From Hormiphora californensis (Eukaryota > Ctenophora > Tentaculata > Cydippida > Pleurobrachiidae): a stretch of DNA of 64,000 nt. Under the pieces are notes generated by a model, which was given only the letters and a program-made list of their open reading frames with translations, ran no database searches and was not told the origin of the DNA. Location of the stretch: contig CM035353.1 in the NCBI GenBank assembly GCA_020137815.1, positions 1 to 64,000 on the forward strand, given 5' to 3'. Made by a program: the position numbers and the translations under genes. Positions 34,437 through 62,110 of the stretch are shown here, piece after piece. The stretch's first letter is position 1. Each line of letters starts with the position of its first letter.

Positions 34437-35502
34437 GAAAACGTACAGCTACACACACTCAATCGATATCAGATCTGTGAGTAGGGCATAACCATACTTG
34501 TTCAAGTGAACACCATCCCTGCTGAACAAAGACTCATTCTATGAGCAATGAACCCCTAGTGGTAGGTTTAAATTGGTCTACTGGCATGTTAGGATAATTT
34601 AAATTAAATTCAGTCAAGATTAAATGTCCCTGTGCTAAATATCTATTATAATTAACCACCCCTCTCACTTGTACAGTCCGTTTTGGATCACATCTCGACT
34701 TCCCTACTTCTCTCGTTCCCTCAGGCATCTTAGGCCTCACCGTTCCACCGATTGACTGTCCCATGGTGTTCACTCTTCCGGCATCTTGCCATGTTGAATC
34801 ATTGGCTGGTTCACGGATCGGGACGTCCCTGCGACGGGCTGGGCTGAATGTTACATTGTTTGAGCTCACAGCAGATGTTGTACTAGCAGTGTTCAAAGGA
34901 GGAGTCAAGTAACTCTTGTTCAATGATTTACCGACTTCCTCTACAATATTGGTGTTTATATCGGTAAGAAACGCGGTAACTTTGCCTATCATGGCCTGCT
35001 CAAAGTTTTCTAAACGATCGTCCAATATCTTCTGGGTAAGCAGTGAAGGCTCCTCGTTTTGAATCGTACAGTCAAGTTCATTCTTCCTACATTCAGGGCA
35101 GAACCATGCTAGTCCTTCGTGATCGGAAATAACTGCACATGTTCTGTCGTCCTCCAGTATCTCAGAGCATGCACTGTTTCGGCATTTGACGGTAAGGTCT
35201 CCACTAACAGTTGGCGGTGCAATGGGGGTGATGTCACGCTGATCGTCTATAAGTTCTTCAGTTAACTGGTACGCATTCTTCAGCACTTCCAGGATTAATA
35301 GCCTTGTGGGCTTGCCACTCGAAGGGATTGGAGTACCTTTGGTCACATAGGTCATAAGGTCAAGCGTTTCCAGGTTAGACTTCAGGGCCAAGAATTTGTC
35401 ATGGCGCAGTTGCAGCTCACCTGGGGTCCTTGATTTCATCGTCCCAGGCGTTTCGTTACTGCCCATAACGGGCGGGCCCATGTATTTGTTCCTAAAACTC
35501 AA
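34437..35502 (-). pseudogene. LINE ORF1 with a PHD-like finger, frameshifted near its end
   Basis: 322 aa from the ATG at 35502 to a stop at 34534. It has a C-rich finger (CRNSACSE, then WFCPECRKN), a helical stretch and a basic tail. Just after the stop, another frame carries SLFSRDGVHLNKYGYALL, which looks like the conserved end of an SGNH esterase (DGVH with the catalytic Asp and His). A one-base shift near 34535 would join it. Most of an esterase domain is not recognisable before that, so the domain may be internally shortened. It lies 330 bp upstream of, and on the same strand as, the ORF2 at 30753-34202, and I treat the two as one element. Confidence 0.65.
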
Positions 35503-35640
35503 TAAATAGTTTTACGTTGTAGTTGATGAAAGTTGTATAGACAATGACTGCACGAATGCCTGTTTTCTCCAGGAATTTAGCTAGTTTTTTCTTGGATAAT
35601 CACCTTCATTCGCGTGACTAAAAGGTAGTAAAGTCCGTTT
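35503..35640 (-). repeat. Probable 5' untranslated region of the CR1/L2-like LINE
   Basis: Sequence just upstream of the ORF1 start is shared as an inverse copy with 23650-23760, consistent with the 5' end of a repeated LINE family. Confidence 0.5.
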
Positions 35641-35969
35641 CAAGCGACTTGACCCGTAATTCTTGGAATTTGGCGCATTATTATTATTTTTATTAAATCT
35701 GTTTACAATAATTTGACACTGTCAATATTGCCCTCCTATTTGCGAGGAAAATGGAACTCTCTAGGTCTCTTTCACACTTTCTCAGCTGTCAGATCATACA
35801 AAAAATATAAAATGTCGATTAAAATACTGATTAGATAATGATTAAAATATATTGTAAATTGATTAAATAAGTTAGTTAAAAATTCACTCCGTGGAGTGCG
35901 ATTCGTACACAGTGTGTACGTCTCGGGTTGGTCAGTTATACATTTACAATTGATTAGAATATATACCCA

Positions 35970-36430
35970 TTACACAAGCAGTTGATCCCCAAATAAAGAT
36001 TGTTCTATTACAGCTCTTACTAGCTTTCTAAAGTTCGATTTTACCTGCTTGTCTTTGGAGAAAATTAGTGGAAGATGGAAGTTCATTTCATAAGAAGATA
36101 TCACCCTTAGTTCCTCACGGGGCCCTTCCACATCTTTTATCGCAGAACATTCAAACAACTTATGGAATGTTGAATCTGGGAGTTGGCCACATTCAAGACA
36201 ATTGGGAACTGTAAGTGATCGCTCGTATCTCAGGTAACTGAAGCTGAAGTCTTGAAAACGTAAGGATCTGCCATGTACAAAGTCTAAGACCTGAGATGAG
36301 TTCTGTCGGGACATGTTTCTTGGGATTATGGGGAAATCCAAAGTGGCCTCTGAGTTGATAAGGTTGGCGAGTTCTTCTTGAGAGTGAATAGGAAGTATTG
36401 GCGCATTGCACGTGTATTTACAAAGGGGAA
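35970..36430 (-). pseudogene. 5'-truncated LINE: last ~150 aa of an ORF2
   Basis: The frame resembles the C-terminus of the LINE ORF2 at 26297-29692, with matching FVHGRSLRFQDFSF, VPNCLECGQLPDSTFHKLF and the terminal hydrophobic segment. Identity is roughly half, so it is a different family member. It starts mid-protein at about 36430, the usual result of incomplete reverse transcription, and keeps its natural stop at 35970. Confidence 0.8.
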
Positions 36431-37100
36431 ATCCTGAATTTCCAGGAATCTCAGGTCAAGTCGTTTGAAACGCACTTTAGCGCCGGCCCCGCTTGAGATA
36501 CATCTTCAGGCCAGTGATAGAACGGCCAGTGTTAAAATCCGGGTGTTTCGTGAGTGTTGACAAACGGTTTTTTAGGGTTAGGGTTAAAGTAGGGTCGGGG
36601 TTGGGGTTAGGCCTTGACAATTCCAATCAGATAAACTTTGAATTAGCCAAAACGGTTCAGTGGTTTGGCGGTTAGAGCCATTTTTATGATCGTAACGGCG
36701 CTGGCAGTCCTTGGTGACGCAAGACAAAACGGAATGCCGTTTCTTCTTGTGTCATATCATAATTCCTGTTTAATTCCTATCACCTTTCACCAAGGACGGT
36801 GTGCGCGCACAAATCGTAACACGCAGAAAATATTAAAACACGCTGCATGCGCGTCGCATTGGGCGTGCGTGTGGCGCGTCACAAAATATTTATGTTTTTT
36901 TTATAATTTTCAAACATTTTAGTTGAAAAGCGCTGCGCAGGCCAGCAACGTTTACCAAACATTTTAGATTTTTAAGTTTTGGAACGAGTTGAAAAGTTCA
37001 CGACTCCACCTCCCATCGCAATGTGTGATTTTACTGACTGACTTTTTATTTGTAATATTTATTGTTTATTTGAGTGAGTGGTTTTAAGATTTATTTATTT
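36431..37100. other. No gene; telomere-like motifs and half of a spaced repeat
   Basis: 36572-36612 is loose TTAGGG/TTGGGG sequence on the plus strand. GTTGAAAAGCGCTGC with GCCAGCAACGTTT lies at 36921-36955 and recurs at 37266-37311, on either side of the MITE at 37104-37249. I see nothing coding. Confidence 0.6.
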
Positions 37101-37103
37101 ATT

Positions 37104-37249
37104 ACTAACCCCAACACCGGGGGCAAATGATCGAACCCAATGTGAATGAGACTCATCGCGATTAACTCTTCATACGGTTACCCCCTTTCTCTCTTCGGCA
37201 GCTTCTCTTCGGCTGTCGGAAAGTGATGCCAATCGGTGTTGGGGTTAGT
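37104..37249. mobile_element. 146-bp MITE with telomere-like inverted ends
   Basis: Terminal inverted repeats ACTAACCCCAACACCG and CGGTGTTGGGGTTAGT (16 bp, perfect) bracket a unique core. No clear target duplication. The end sequence resembles degenerate telomere repeat. Confidence 0.7.
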
Positions 37250-37859
37250 GAATTTTCAAAAAAAAGTTGAAAAGCGCTGCCTTATCCCGCAGGGGCCAGC
37301 AACGTTTGCCAATGGAACGAGCGGCCAGGAAGATCTGTCATCTGTGACAGGAACAAGGAGTGTTACGCTGAAACCATGTCATTCATTCGTGAAAAGACAC
37401 GATTCAGCTTATTGAGATCAACACTTGTTGCGTTTAGGGGCACCAAGAGACGTGTGATCCCAGTCAGAGTGAAGACGTTGACTTTCGAGATACGCGAGCA
37501 GAGAGAGGGAGTATGAGTGTATGAGGGTGTGTTGGTTATTTATTGTTTTTCTCGATTTTTAAGATTTCAAAGAAGAAAGTTGCCATTTTTGAAATAAATA
37601 TTTGCTCAGGCGCTACAGTCCTCCAGGGTAGGACTGCAGCCCCCGCAGTGGTCCAGAGAGCGGAGCCCCGCAAGAAGGGTCTAGGGGCTTCAAACAGGGC
37701 TCGCTCCAGGGACCAGGGGGGTACTGAGCAGTGAGCCCCCCTCAAAAATTCATGGCAGCTTCGCCCGTCAAAATGCTTAAAATGTGTGACATTCGGTTAA
37801 AATTCTCAACTTTTTTCCGGGGCTTCGCCTCCATCAAGACATGCCGGTGCTTTGCAGAC

Positions 37860-38420
37860 AGCATAGGGATCCCTAAAAAAGTTCAGTATTTACACAGCGT
37901 TTACACAGACATAAGATCCAGAGCACCCGTGCCGCTCTGGGTGTAACGACTGCATATTTTACACTCGATTTGCAGCGTTTTTTTCGCTGTGGCATTCAAT
38001 TGACTCTATTGTGCAGCACACAATCTAATAATTTCTTGAAAAAACTGCAAAACGCAGCATGCACCGCTCTGGGTGTATAGTCGGATAGTGTGTATAGTTG
38101 TCACCCCCTGGGTGGCGCACGAGTTTTTAAAGGCGTGTCGGAAACGTGTCGGAAGCTCGTGTCGGCACTTGGCTCTCACGCCTTTGTTTCTTGACCAATT
38201 TCGTCAAACAAAACTTTTACGGACTCACAAAATTTTGCTCTTTCTGATGATATGCGGCTTTTTGCCGGAAAGGTAGAGCAAGTGGGGGCTGTCATGCGCA
38301 AATACGACGCCGTGCGTAAAAAGGGGGGTGACAACTTCAAAAAATCCGTCTTAAACGACTGTGTAAAGACTGTGCAAACGCTGTGTAAATACTGAACTTT
38401 TTTAGAGATCCCTGTGAAGC
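37860..38420. mobile_element. Foldback with ~55-bp arms and repeats in its core
   Basis: AAAAAAGTTCAGTATTTACA at 37875 has its inverse at about 38383-38402, and the match spans about 55 bp including GCGTTTACACAG. The core contains CCGCTCTGGGTGTA twice (37931, 38063). No ORF of interest. Termini and target site are not resolved. Upstream, 37610-37760 is GC-rich and resembles MITE interiors, but its ends are also unresolved. Confidence 0.6.
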
Positions 38421-38722
38421 TAAAGAAAGTTTGGAACAAGATTGCTTTCATTTTCTAAATGTTTCCGGAATTATAGATCCCGCTTCGGATTTATGAATGC
38501 CTGGAAACATTCTTGTTTCCTCAGGTTTTTTCTTGATTTTTATGCGCGTAAATATAGACACACATAATATAGATATAAAGATAAATTTCCCTGTACAATA
38601 GAGCCAGTTAGCGGAGGGCTGTAGACAGCGCTTACACCTATCAAGAGAAATATTAAGTCAATTTATAGCATATTAAGAGAAAATATGATATTTAAAGTAT
38701 TATGTATCATAGTTACATTGTA

Positions 38723-39357
38723 CAGGGTGTTCATATGGGATCTTTACAAGCGTTGGGCTTCACCCAGAAAAAAGTTAACAAGATTAGGTCATGAAACTTC
38801 ATACTTGGACTATTCTATACCCTCATTCAAGGTTCCTGGGGGTTTTGGAGCTCTAGCAACCCCGGAAGTGTGTTTTTGGCATCATAACTACCAGAAGGAA
38901 TTTTCTGCTGGTGCTGAGACTTTGCTAAAATGTTTTTTGGGTATTTTCTATGTCAATCCCAAAGTTTCATGGAGATTGGATGTGTTTTACGGACTCAAAA
39001 TTTCGTAAAAAGTTGCTGGAAAGGCTCGAAAACGGCTCAAAAACGACAAAAATTGAGTCTCCAGCAACTTTTTACGAAATTTTGAGTCCGAAAAACACAT
39101 CCAATCTCCATGAAAATTTGGGATTGACATAGAAAATACCCAAAAAACATTTTAGCAAAGTCTCAACACCAGCAGAAAATTCCTTCTGGTAGTTATGATG
39201 CCAAAAACACACTTCCGGGGGTGCTAGAGCTCCAAAACCCCCAGGAACCTTGAATGAGAGTATAGAATAGTCCAAGTATGAAGTTTCATGATCTAATCTT
39301 GTCAACTTTTTTCTGGGTGAAGCCCAACGCTTGTAAAGATCCCATATGAACACCCTG
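38723..39357. mobile_element. 635-bp near-perfect palindromic element, TA target site
   Basis: CAGGGTGTTCATATGGGATC begins at 38723 and its inverse ends at 39357, with TA on both sides (38721-38722, 39358-39359). The arms are about 300 bp and nearly identical across their whole length around a loop of about 40 bp near 39040. The mirrored 93-107 aa ORFs on opposite strands are by-products of the palindrome. Confidence 0.9.
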
Positions 39358-39359
39358 TA

Positions 39360-40523
39360 TTAAACAATGAGACGTTCACAGTACCGAACTTTAATCAATA
39401 AATGAAATATGAACAACTAACAAGTTACTTTGATCTAGTGCTGTGTAGGAGTGACGTTCAATGTCATCCTAAACTACTGCTACTTTAACTGGAGATCCTT
39501 TAACCCAGGTGTTACCTCCACCTCTATGTACCCTAGGTTATCCTGGCTGGATCGGTGGACAATGCGTTGTGTTAATGAATACCTGCGTTAGGAGTGAGGT
39601 GTGATATTAACTAGTTTCAAATCAAAACTATCAAAAGACAAGATATAACAAGGCTTCGAACTAATCACTATAGTACAAGTGTGTACTTCCTCTAACATAT
39701 AAACCAAGTGTCTATACTCAAACTATGCAGGGACATCATAGTCCAATCAGATCAGGTTCTCCCAACCCACAGTAGGGTCCTCAGTGACTGATTCACAATC
39801 AAAGTCTGGTCAACGGGAACAACACTCAATCATAGTCCAAGGGTGGCCAAGTCAAGGCATCCAATCACGTGACTCCAAGTCCTTCTCCAGGTAATCCGTA
39901 TTTAATGACTCCGTTCCTGGCTCGTGTCTCCCTTGGTAAGATATTGTCACCAGGTCGAAAGTAGAACTGAAACTGCTGTAGCTCCTCTTCAGGAATAGAA
40001 GTATCATTGCATTTAGAGGCAGGAATGTCGATGAACTAGAAGCTCCGCCTTGATCCAAGTCGAATTATCTCCGACAGGTTCTCTACTCGAGATGAGTAAC
40101 ACCTTATTTACCTCTGTATGAACCAGGGTAATTTGCCCAATTACAAAATGGGACTCTACTGCAACCCCGTGCGGTTGTCAATCATCACATTAAACCAAGC
40201 TTGATGATTCAAGCCATGAGAGTATATCATGGTGCATAATGCAGTATATTCCAGATAACATGTGTATATCAAGAATTAATCAAGGGACACATATCAGTGT
40301 TCCCGCAGCTGCAGCATGCTGACAGCATGCTGCAGCATGCTGACACGATTTTAGTGTTTTTCTATTTCAATGATGATTTTTAAATGTTTTAAATTTTCTC
40401 ATGATCACAGATCATTTCAATCTCAACTTTTTATTTTCCGAATAACCCTCTTGCAGAAAACAGTTGTTGTAATTTTAATCAGCAATTAAAAACTCCCATA
40501 ACCTGATCTAGACAAGACAGAAG
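39360..40523. other. No supported gene upstream of the SWIB gene
   Basis: One block on the minus strand (about 40070-39880) reads as a plausible peptide (EELQQFQFYFRPGDNILPRE) but without splice sites or known domains. A small GCAGCATGCTGACA repeat is at 40308-40345. The 200 bp before the SWIB start codon is AT-rich with no clear TATA box. Confidence 0.45.
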
Positions 40524-57844
<17,321 letters not shown>

Positions 57845-57943
57845 GGGTCAACAAGGGGACACTTGGGAAGAAGAGCTGTATTAATCAGGGTGTTAGTTAT
57901 TGGTAATATGGTGTTATTTAAAAAGAAGTTTCATATGTTCTGT

Positions 57944-58641
57944 CGGCACTGCTAGCCCGACCACTAACAAAAGCACTAACAGAACCACTAACAAAAGTGA
58001 TTCGGGAAAGCTTATTACAGTCGGACCCCGATTTAGTGGCCCCCGATTTAGTGGCAGGATTTTGTTCCCCCGAGGATGCCACTAAATCGGGGTCCGACTG
58101 TATTAGTACGAGACGATACGAGATATGGAATATGATTCGGGGAGCCTATTAGGAGTGTTAGACGACATGAAACACGATTCGGGGAAGATTGCCGTCTCTT
58201 TGCCTCCATATCCCCCTCTCCGTCTCGCTATATCTCGGTCCCTCTCTCTTTCTCTGATGTTGACGGTCCATGTAGAGGAACTACCAAAAAGGAGGTGGTG
58301 AACTAGTGGTCAGGGAGGTCAAGAAGATAGAGAGGGAGAGAGAGAGAGACAGAGGTAGAGGTAGGGAGGGGGGTAGGGAGGGGATAGGGATTGAAAGAGA
58401 AAGCAATCTTCCCCGAATCGTGTCTTATATCGTCTAATACTCCTAATAGGTTTCCCCGAATCGTATTCCATATCTCTTATCGTCTCACACTGCCCTAATA
58501 AGCTTTCCCGAATCACATGCTTAACATCCCGTATTGTCTCACATTGCTAATAAGGGGTCCCCGAATCGTGTCACATATCCATCCCCCTCATTAGAATTTG
58601 TTAGAGGTTTTGTTAGTGGTCGGGCTTTCCTAACAGTGCCG
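57944..58641. mobile_element. Foldback downstream of the SWIB gene, with a nested pogo-like MITE
   Basis: Left arm 57944-58200 and right arm 58400-58641 are imperfect inverses. Outer ends contain CGGCACTG and CAGTGCCG, then CCCGACCACTAACAAAA and its inverse; inner parts share CACGATTCGGGGAAGATTGC in inverse. The loop is GA-rich. The left arm holds the 83-bp MITE at 58018-58100. Confidence 0.75.
58018..58100. mobile_element. 83-bp pogo-like MITE
   Basis: Inverted ends CAGTCGGACCCCGATTTAGT and its inverse, flanked by TA (58016-58017, 58101-58102). It keeps just the terminal motifs of the element at 25287. The other arm of the host foldback lacks it. Confidence 0.88.
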
Positions 58642-58914
58642 TTCTGTCAATAAATAATTCAAATCGGCCAGTTATTGATATTAATATTATATATTAAATA
58701 TATATTTATAAAAAGGAGTGAGTCAATAATATAAGCAGGGAGGTGGTCGGAGTTTGTTATTTGTTTTGTGCACAGGGAGTTGTCCGTTTCTCGCACCTTA
58801 AACTACTTTATTTTTAAACGTTTTTAACTGAAAAGAGAGGATTTACATTTAGCATGTATTGATCCCTACCGAGTACCGGTGTTTTATTATGTGCCATATA
58901 AGGAGAGAGATATA

Positions 58915-59746
<832 letters not shown>

Positions 59747-59926
59747 CTAGTCCATGTTTTTTATGTACCAGTCCCAATCACAAAACCGGCCAATGTTCCG
59801 CTCAAATTCCATAAAAAGTTCCATTCTCTCTTCATTGACGTAGTGCATTAGGGTTATATCAGTGTCGTAGCAGAATTGTTGTGGCGAAAAAGCGTGGAAA
59901 TAGGGTACCAAGCCAACGGGTTCAAA
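59747..59926 (-). CDS. GT31-like terminal exon A
   Basis: A minus-strand last exon: the acceptor CCCTCTCTCTCAG precedes codon 1 (TTT at 59926), then 59 codons and TAG. It resembles the exons at 60726 and 61625: xxPVxLxPxFxxFxP, a Cys, LMHYVNEERMELFMEFER, NIGRFCDWDWY. It starts in phase 0, as the other two do, so it could be spliced to the same upstream exon. It is a distal alternative last exon, the end of a separate paralog whose other exons are lost, or a duplicate not yet in use. Confidence 0.6.
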   Translation of the reverse strand, partial: FEPVGLVPYFHAFSPQQFCYDTDITLMHYVNEERMELFMEFERNIGRFCDWDWYIKNMD

Positions 59927-59999
59927 CTGAGAGAGAGGGGAGTGTTAGGGGTCATATTCGGGGAAAATACTGGGGGGGGGGTGTTAAATGTTATATGGG

Positions 60000-60725
60000 C
60001 GGAAGGGTGATGTTAGGGGTCATATTCGGGGAGTATTAGGGCAGTTTTAGGGGGTTGTTGTGGGTATTCAGGAGAAGAATCTTGTGATAGACATAATATA
60101 ATCGATGTGACAAGTATTTGAAAGTGATATTTTGTGTGTTGGTTTGTAATACAAAAATGGTTAACAGACCTTCAGATAGTTCGTCTTTATCAGCTACATC
60201 AGTACTGCTAGCAGGAAATTTATACAGCATCATTCCAAATCAATTACAGATGTATCTGCTGCATTAGGGTATTATATAATTAGTATATTTAACCATTTTT
60301 GCAGCGCCCAATTCTGAATCAGATGTTCCTTCTTTCTTGTTTTCAAAACTTAGTTTTGCAGTTGTCTGACCATTTGGCAGCGAAGCCACGTACAGGGGAT
60401 AGCGCGACGTGCCCAATCTGACCATTTATCCCTCCTTCCCAAGTTCAAAAAGTTAAAACATCATTTGTGATTTGGTCTGAAAGAGTTAACACACACACAA
60501 TCTAAAAGATCCCAAATAGTATGTACATGCACTGTCTTTAAAAAATAAAAATACTTTCATTTCTTAAATTAAAACACCGTCCTCATGGCAACAAATAGTT
60601 AGCAATTCAAAAGTTTAAATAACGTGTTACTATGTTAGAACCTGCAATTGTAATTCCCTCAACTAAATAAATAACAAACAGTTCCTTCTCTCTCCATAAC
60701 AAATTGATTCCCCAATATTCCCTAA
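60000..60725. other. Spacer between terminal exons A and B; nothing recognised
   Basis: AT-rich. Short GGGGTCATATTCGGGG repeats lie at its left edge (59950-60030). No exon with the GT31-like pattern is present. Confidence 0.5.
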
Positions 60726-60914
60726 TTATTTGATAATGTCTTTGTGGTCCACAACAAATTGTGCATCACAAAACCTTCCAATCCTCCTGAAATACTCCAT
60801 GTACTCCACCATGTAATTATCCAGGACGTAGTGTAGCAGTGTGGTTACCTCCTGGTCGCAGTATTTGTGGGGGTACCACGGCCGGAATGCTGGAACCAGG
60901 TCCACTGGATCGAG
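60726..60914 (-). CDS. GT31-like terminal exon B
   Basis: The acceptor CCCCATTTCCCAG precedes CTC at 60914, followed by 62 codons and a stop. It shares the pattern LDPVDLVPAFRPWYPHKYC, LLHYVLDNYM, RRIGRFCDAQF with exons A and C. It is phase 0. No EDxxxGV exon lies between it and exon C, so it has no private upstream exon in this window. Confidence 0.6.
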   Translation of the reverse strand, partial: LDPVDLVPAFRPWYPHKYCDQEVTTLLHYVLDNYMVEYMEYFRRIGRFCDAQFVVDHKDIIK

Positions 60915-61344
60915 CTGGGAAATGGGGAACATGGGTTGAAGTGCAGGCTGGACAATGGGAACTGTATGAAGACACTGAGGTTATTATATGTATTCGAGTA
61001 ACATGGTGTTCACTAGTGCATGGATGATGGAAAGAAGCATCAAAAAAGTTTTGCACTGTTAAATGACTAAATGAGGTATTTGGAGTACCTTCACAAGGTA
61101 TCGAATCAAGAGTAGTGTGTATGTGATGAATCGCACAAAAAGTCAGCGTTGAGAAATAGCTCTGAATGAGACAGCGAGTTGCATGCATCAGATTATAAAC
61201 ACAATATATTAAGATCTAACTACGGCCCCTCCCCCCGCTAACTAATTAGTAAGCCAAGTTTTAGTAGTTATTTTATTTTCCTTGTGGTTGGTACTATCCT
61301 GGCTTATAATACCTTTATTATTACCCCCTCCTACTGACACCACA

Positions 61345-61640
61345 GTATAACACAACTCACCTCATATCCTCCTTAATTGGCATGGTCTAGGACACAACTC
61401 ACCTCATGTCCTCCTTAATTGGCATGGTTTAGGACACAACTCACCTCATATCCTCCTTAATTGGCATGGTCTAGGACACAACTCACCTCATATCCTCCTT
61501 AATTGGCATGGTCTAGGACACAACTCACCTCATATCCTCCTTAATTGGCATGGTCTAGTACACAACTCACCTCATATCCTCCTTAATTGGCATGGTCTAG
61601 GACACAACTCACCTCATATCCTCCTTAATTGGCATGGTCT
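61345..61640 (-). repeat. 42-bp minisatellite containing the exon C stop codon
   Basis: About seven units. On the minus strand each carries the end of exon C (GTCCTAGACCATGCC, then AATTAAGGAGG with the in-frame TAA) and a consensus 5' splice-like site (GAGGTGAGT). The array begins in the coding end of exon C and runs into its 3' untranslated region. The unit is 14 codons, so frame is kept, but every unit has the stop. Confidence 0.93.
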
Positions 61641-62110
61641 AGGACGAACTGGGAACTACAGAAAGTATCACGTTCTCTGATGGACTCCATGAACGGCAAC
61701 ACCAACTTGTCCGCCTTTACATAGTGCATCAGCACTACATCTGGTTTATCGCATGTTTTGTGTGGGGCAAAGGCACGGAACGCAGGTTGAAGGGCGACTG
61801 GATCCAACTGTTTCAGGTGTATTGTTGTGTGTTGAGGAGGAGGTTAGCAGGGGGGTGGGGGTATTATTATACAGCTCTTTACTGGATCATGCGAAGCCAG
61901 GAGAGGAGGGATGCATAGCTAAGATCCTTACTACAGTTCCAAAATGTAGGGAGTGCATGGCGGTATAATATACTAGCCTCCCTATATTTTGATACTGTCT
62001 AGTTTGTGTTTGTATATATATACCTTTGCGTGGTATGCTAACACACCAATAAAGGCGTCTTCAACTAGGAAAAGAGGTTGAACTCCCGAATAATGGACTT
62101 CTAATAGTTT
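61625..62110 (-). CDS. GT31 (beta-1,3-galactosyltransferase-like) 3' end: two exons
   Basis: Exon 62110-62024 (87 nt, 29 codons) reads KLLEVHYSGVQP, then LFLVEDAFIGVLAYHAK. The EDxFxGV block is the conserved acidic motif of GT31 beta-1,3-glycosyltransferases. Its donor is GTATATATA. It joins in phase 0 to exon C, 61807-61625 (acceptor CCTGAAACAG), which reads LDPVALQPAFRAFAPHKTC, VVLMHYVKADK, and stops with TAA at 61627-61625. Such enzymes are Golgi type II membrane proteins; the membrane anchor and DxD exons would lie to the right, beyond the window. The acceptor of the first exon is the last unit of the 49-bp array. The assignment rests mainly on the ED motif and its surroundings. Confidence 0.6.

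Noticed and set aside
38685-39353. Mirrored 93-107 aa ORFs
   Set aside because: Both arise from one palindromic element; there is no independent evidence for coding.
39852-40058. Minus-strand ORF and an alternative frame that reads like protein
   Set aside because: No start context, splice sites or recognised domain; too short to support.
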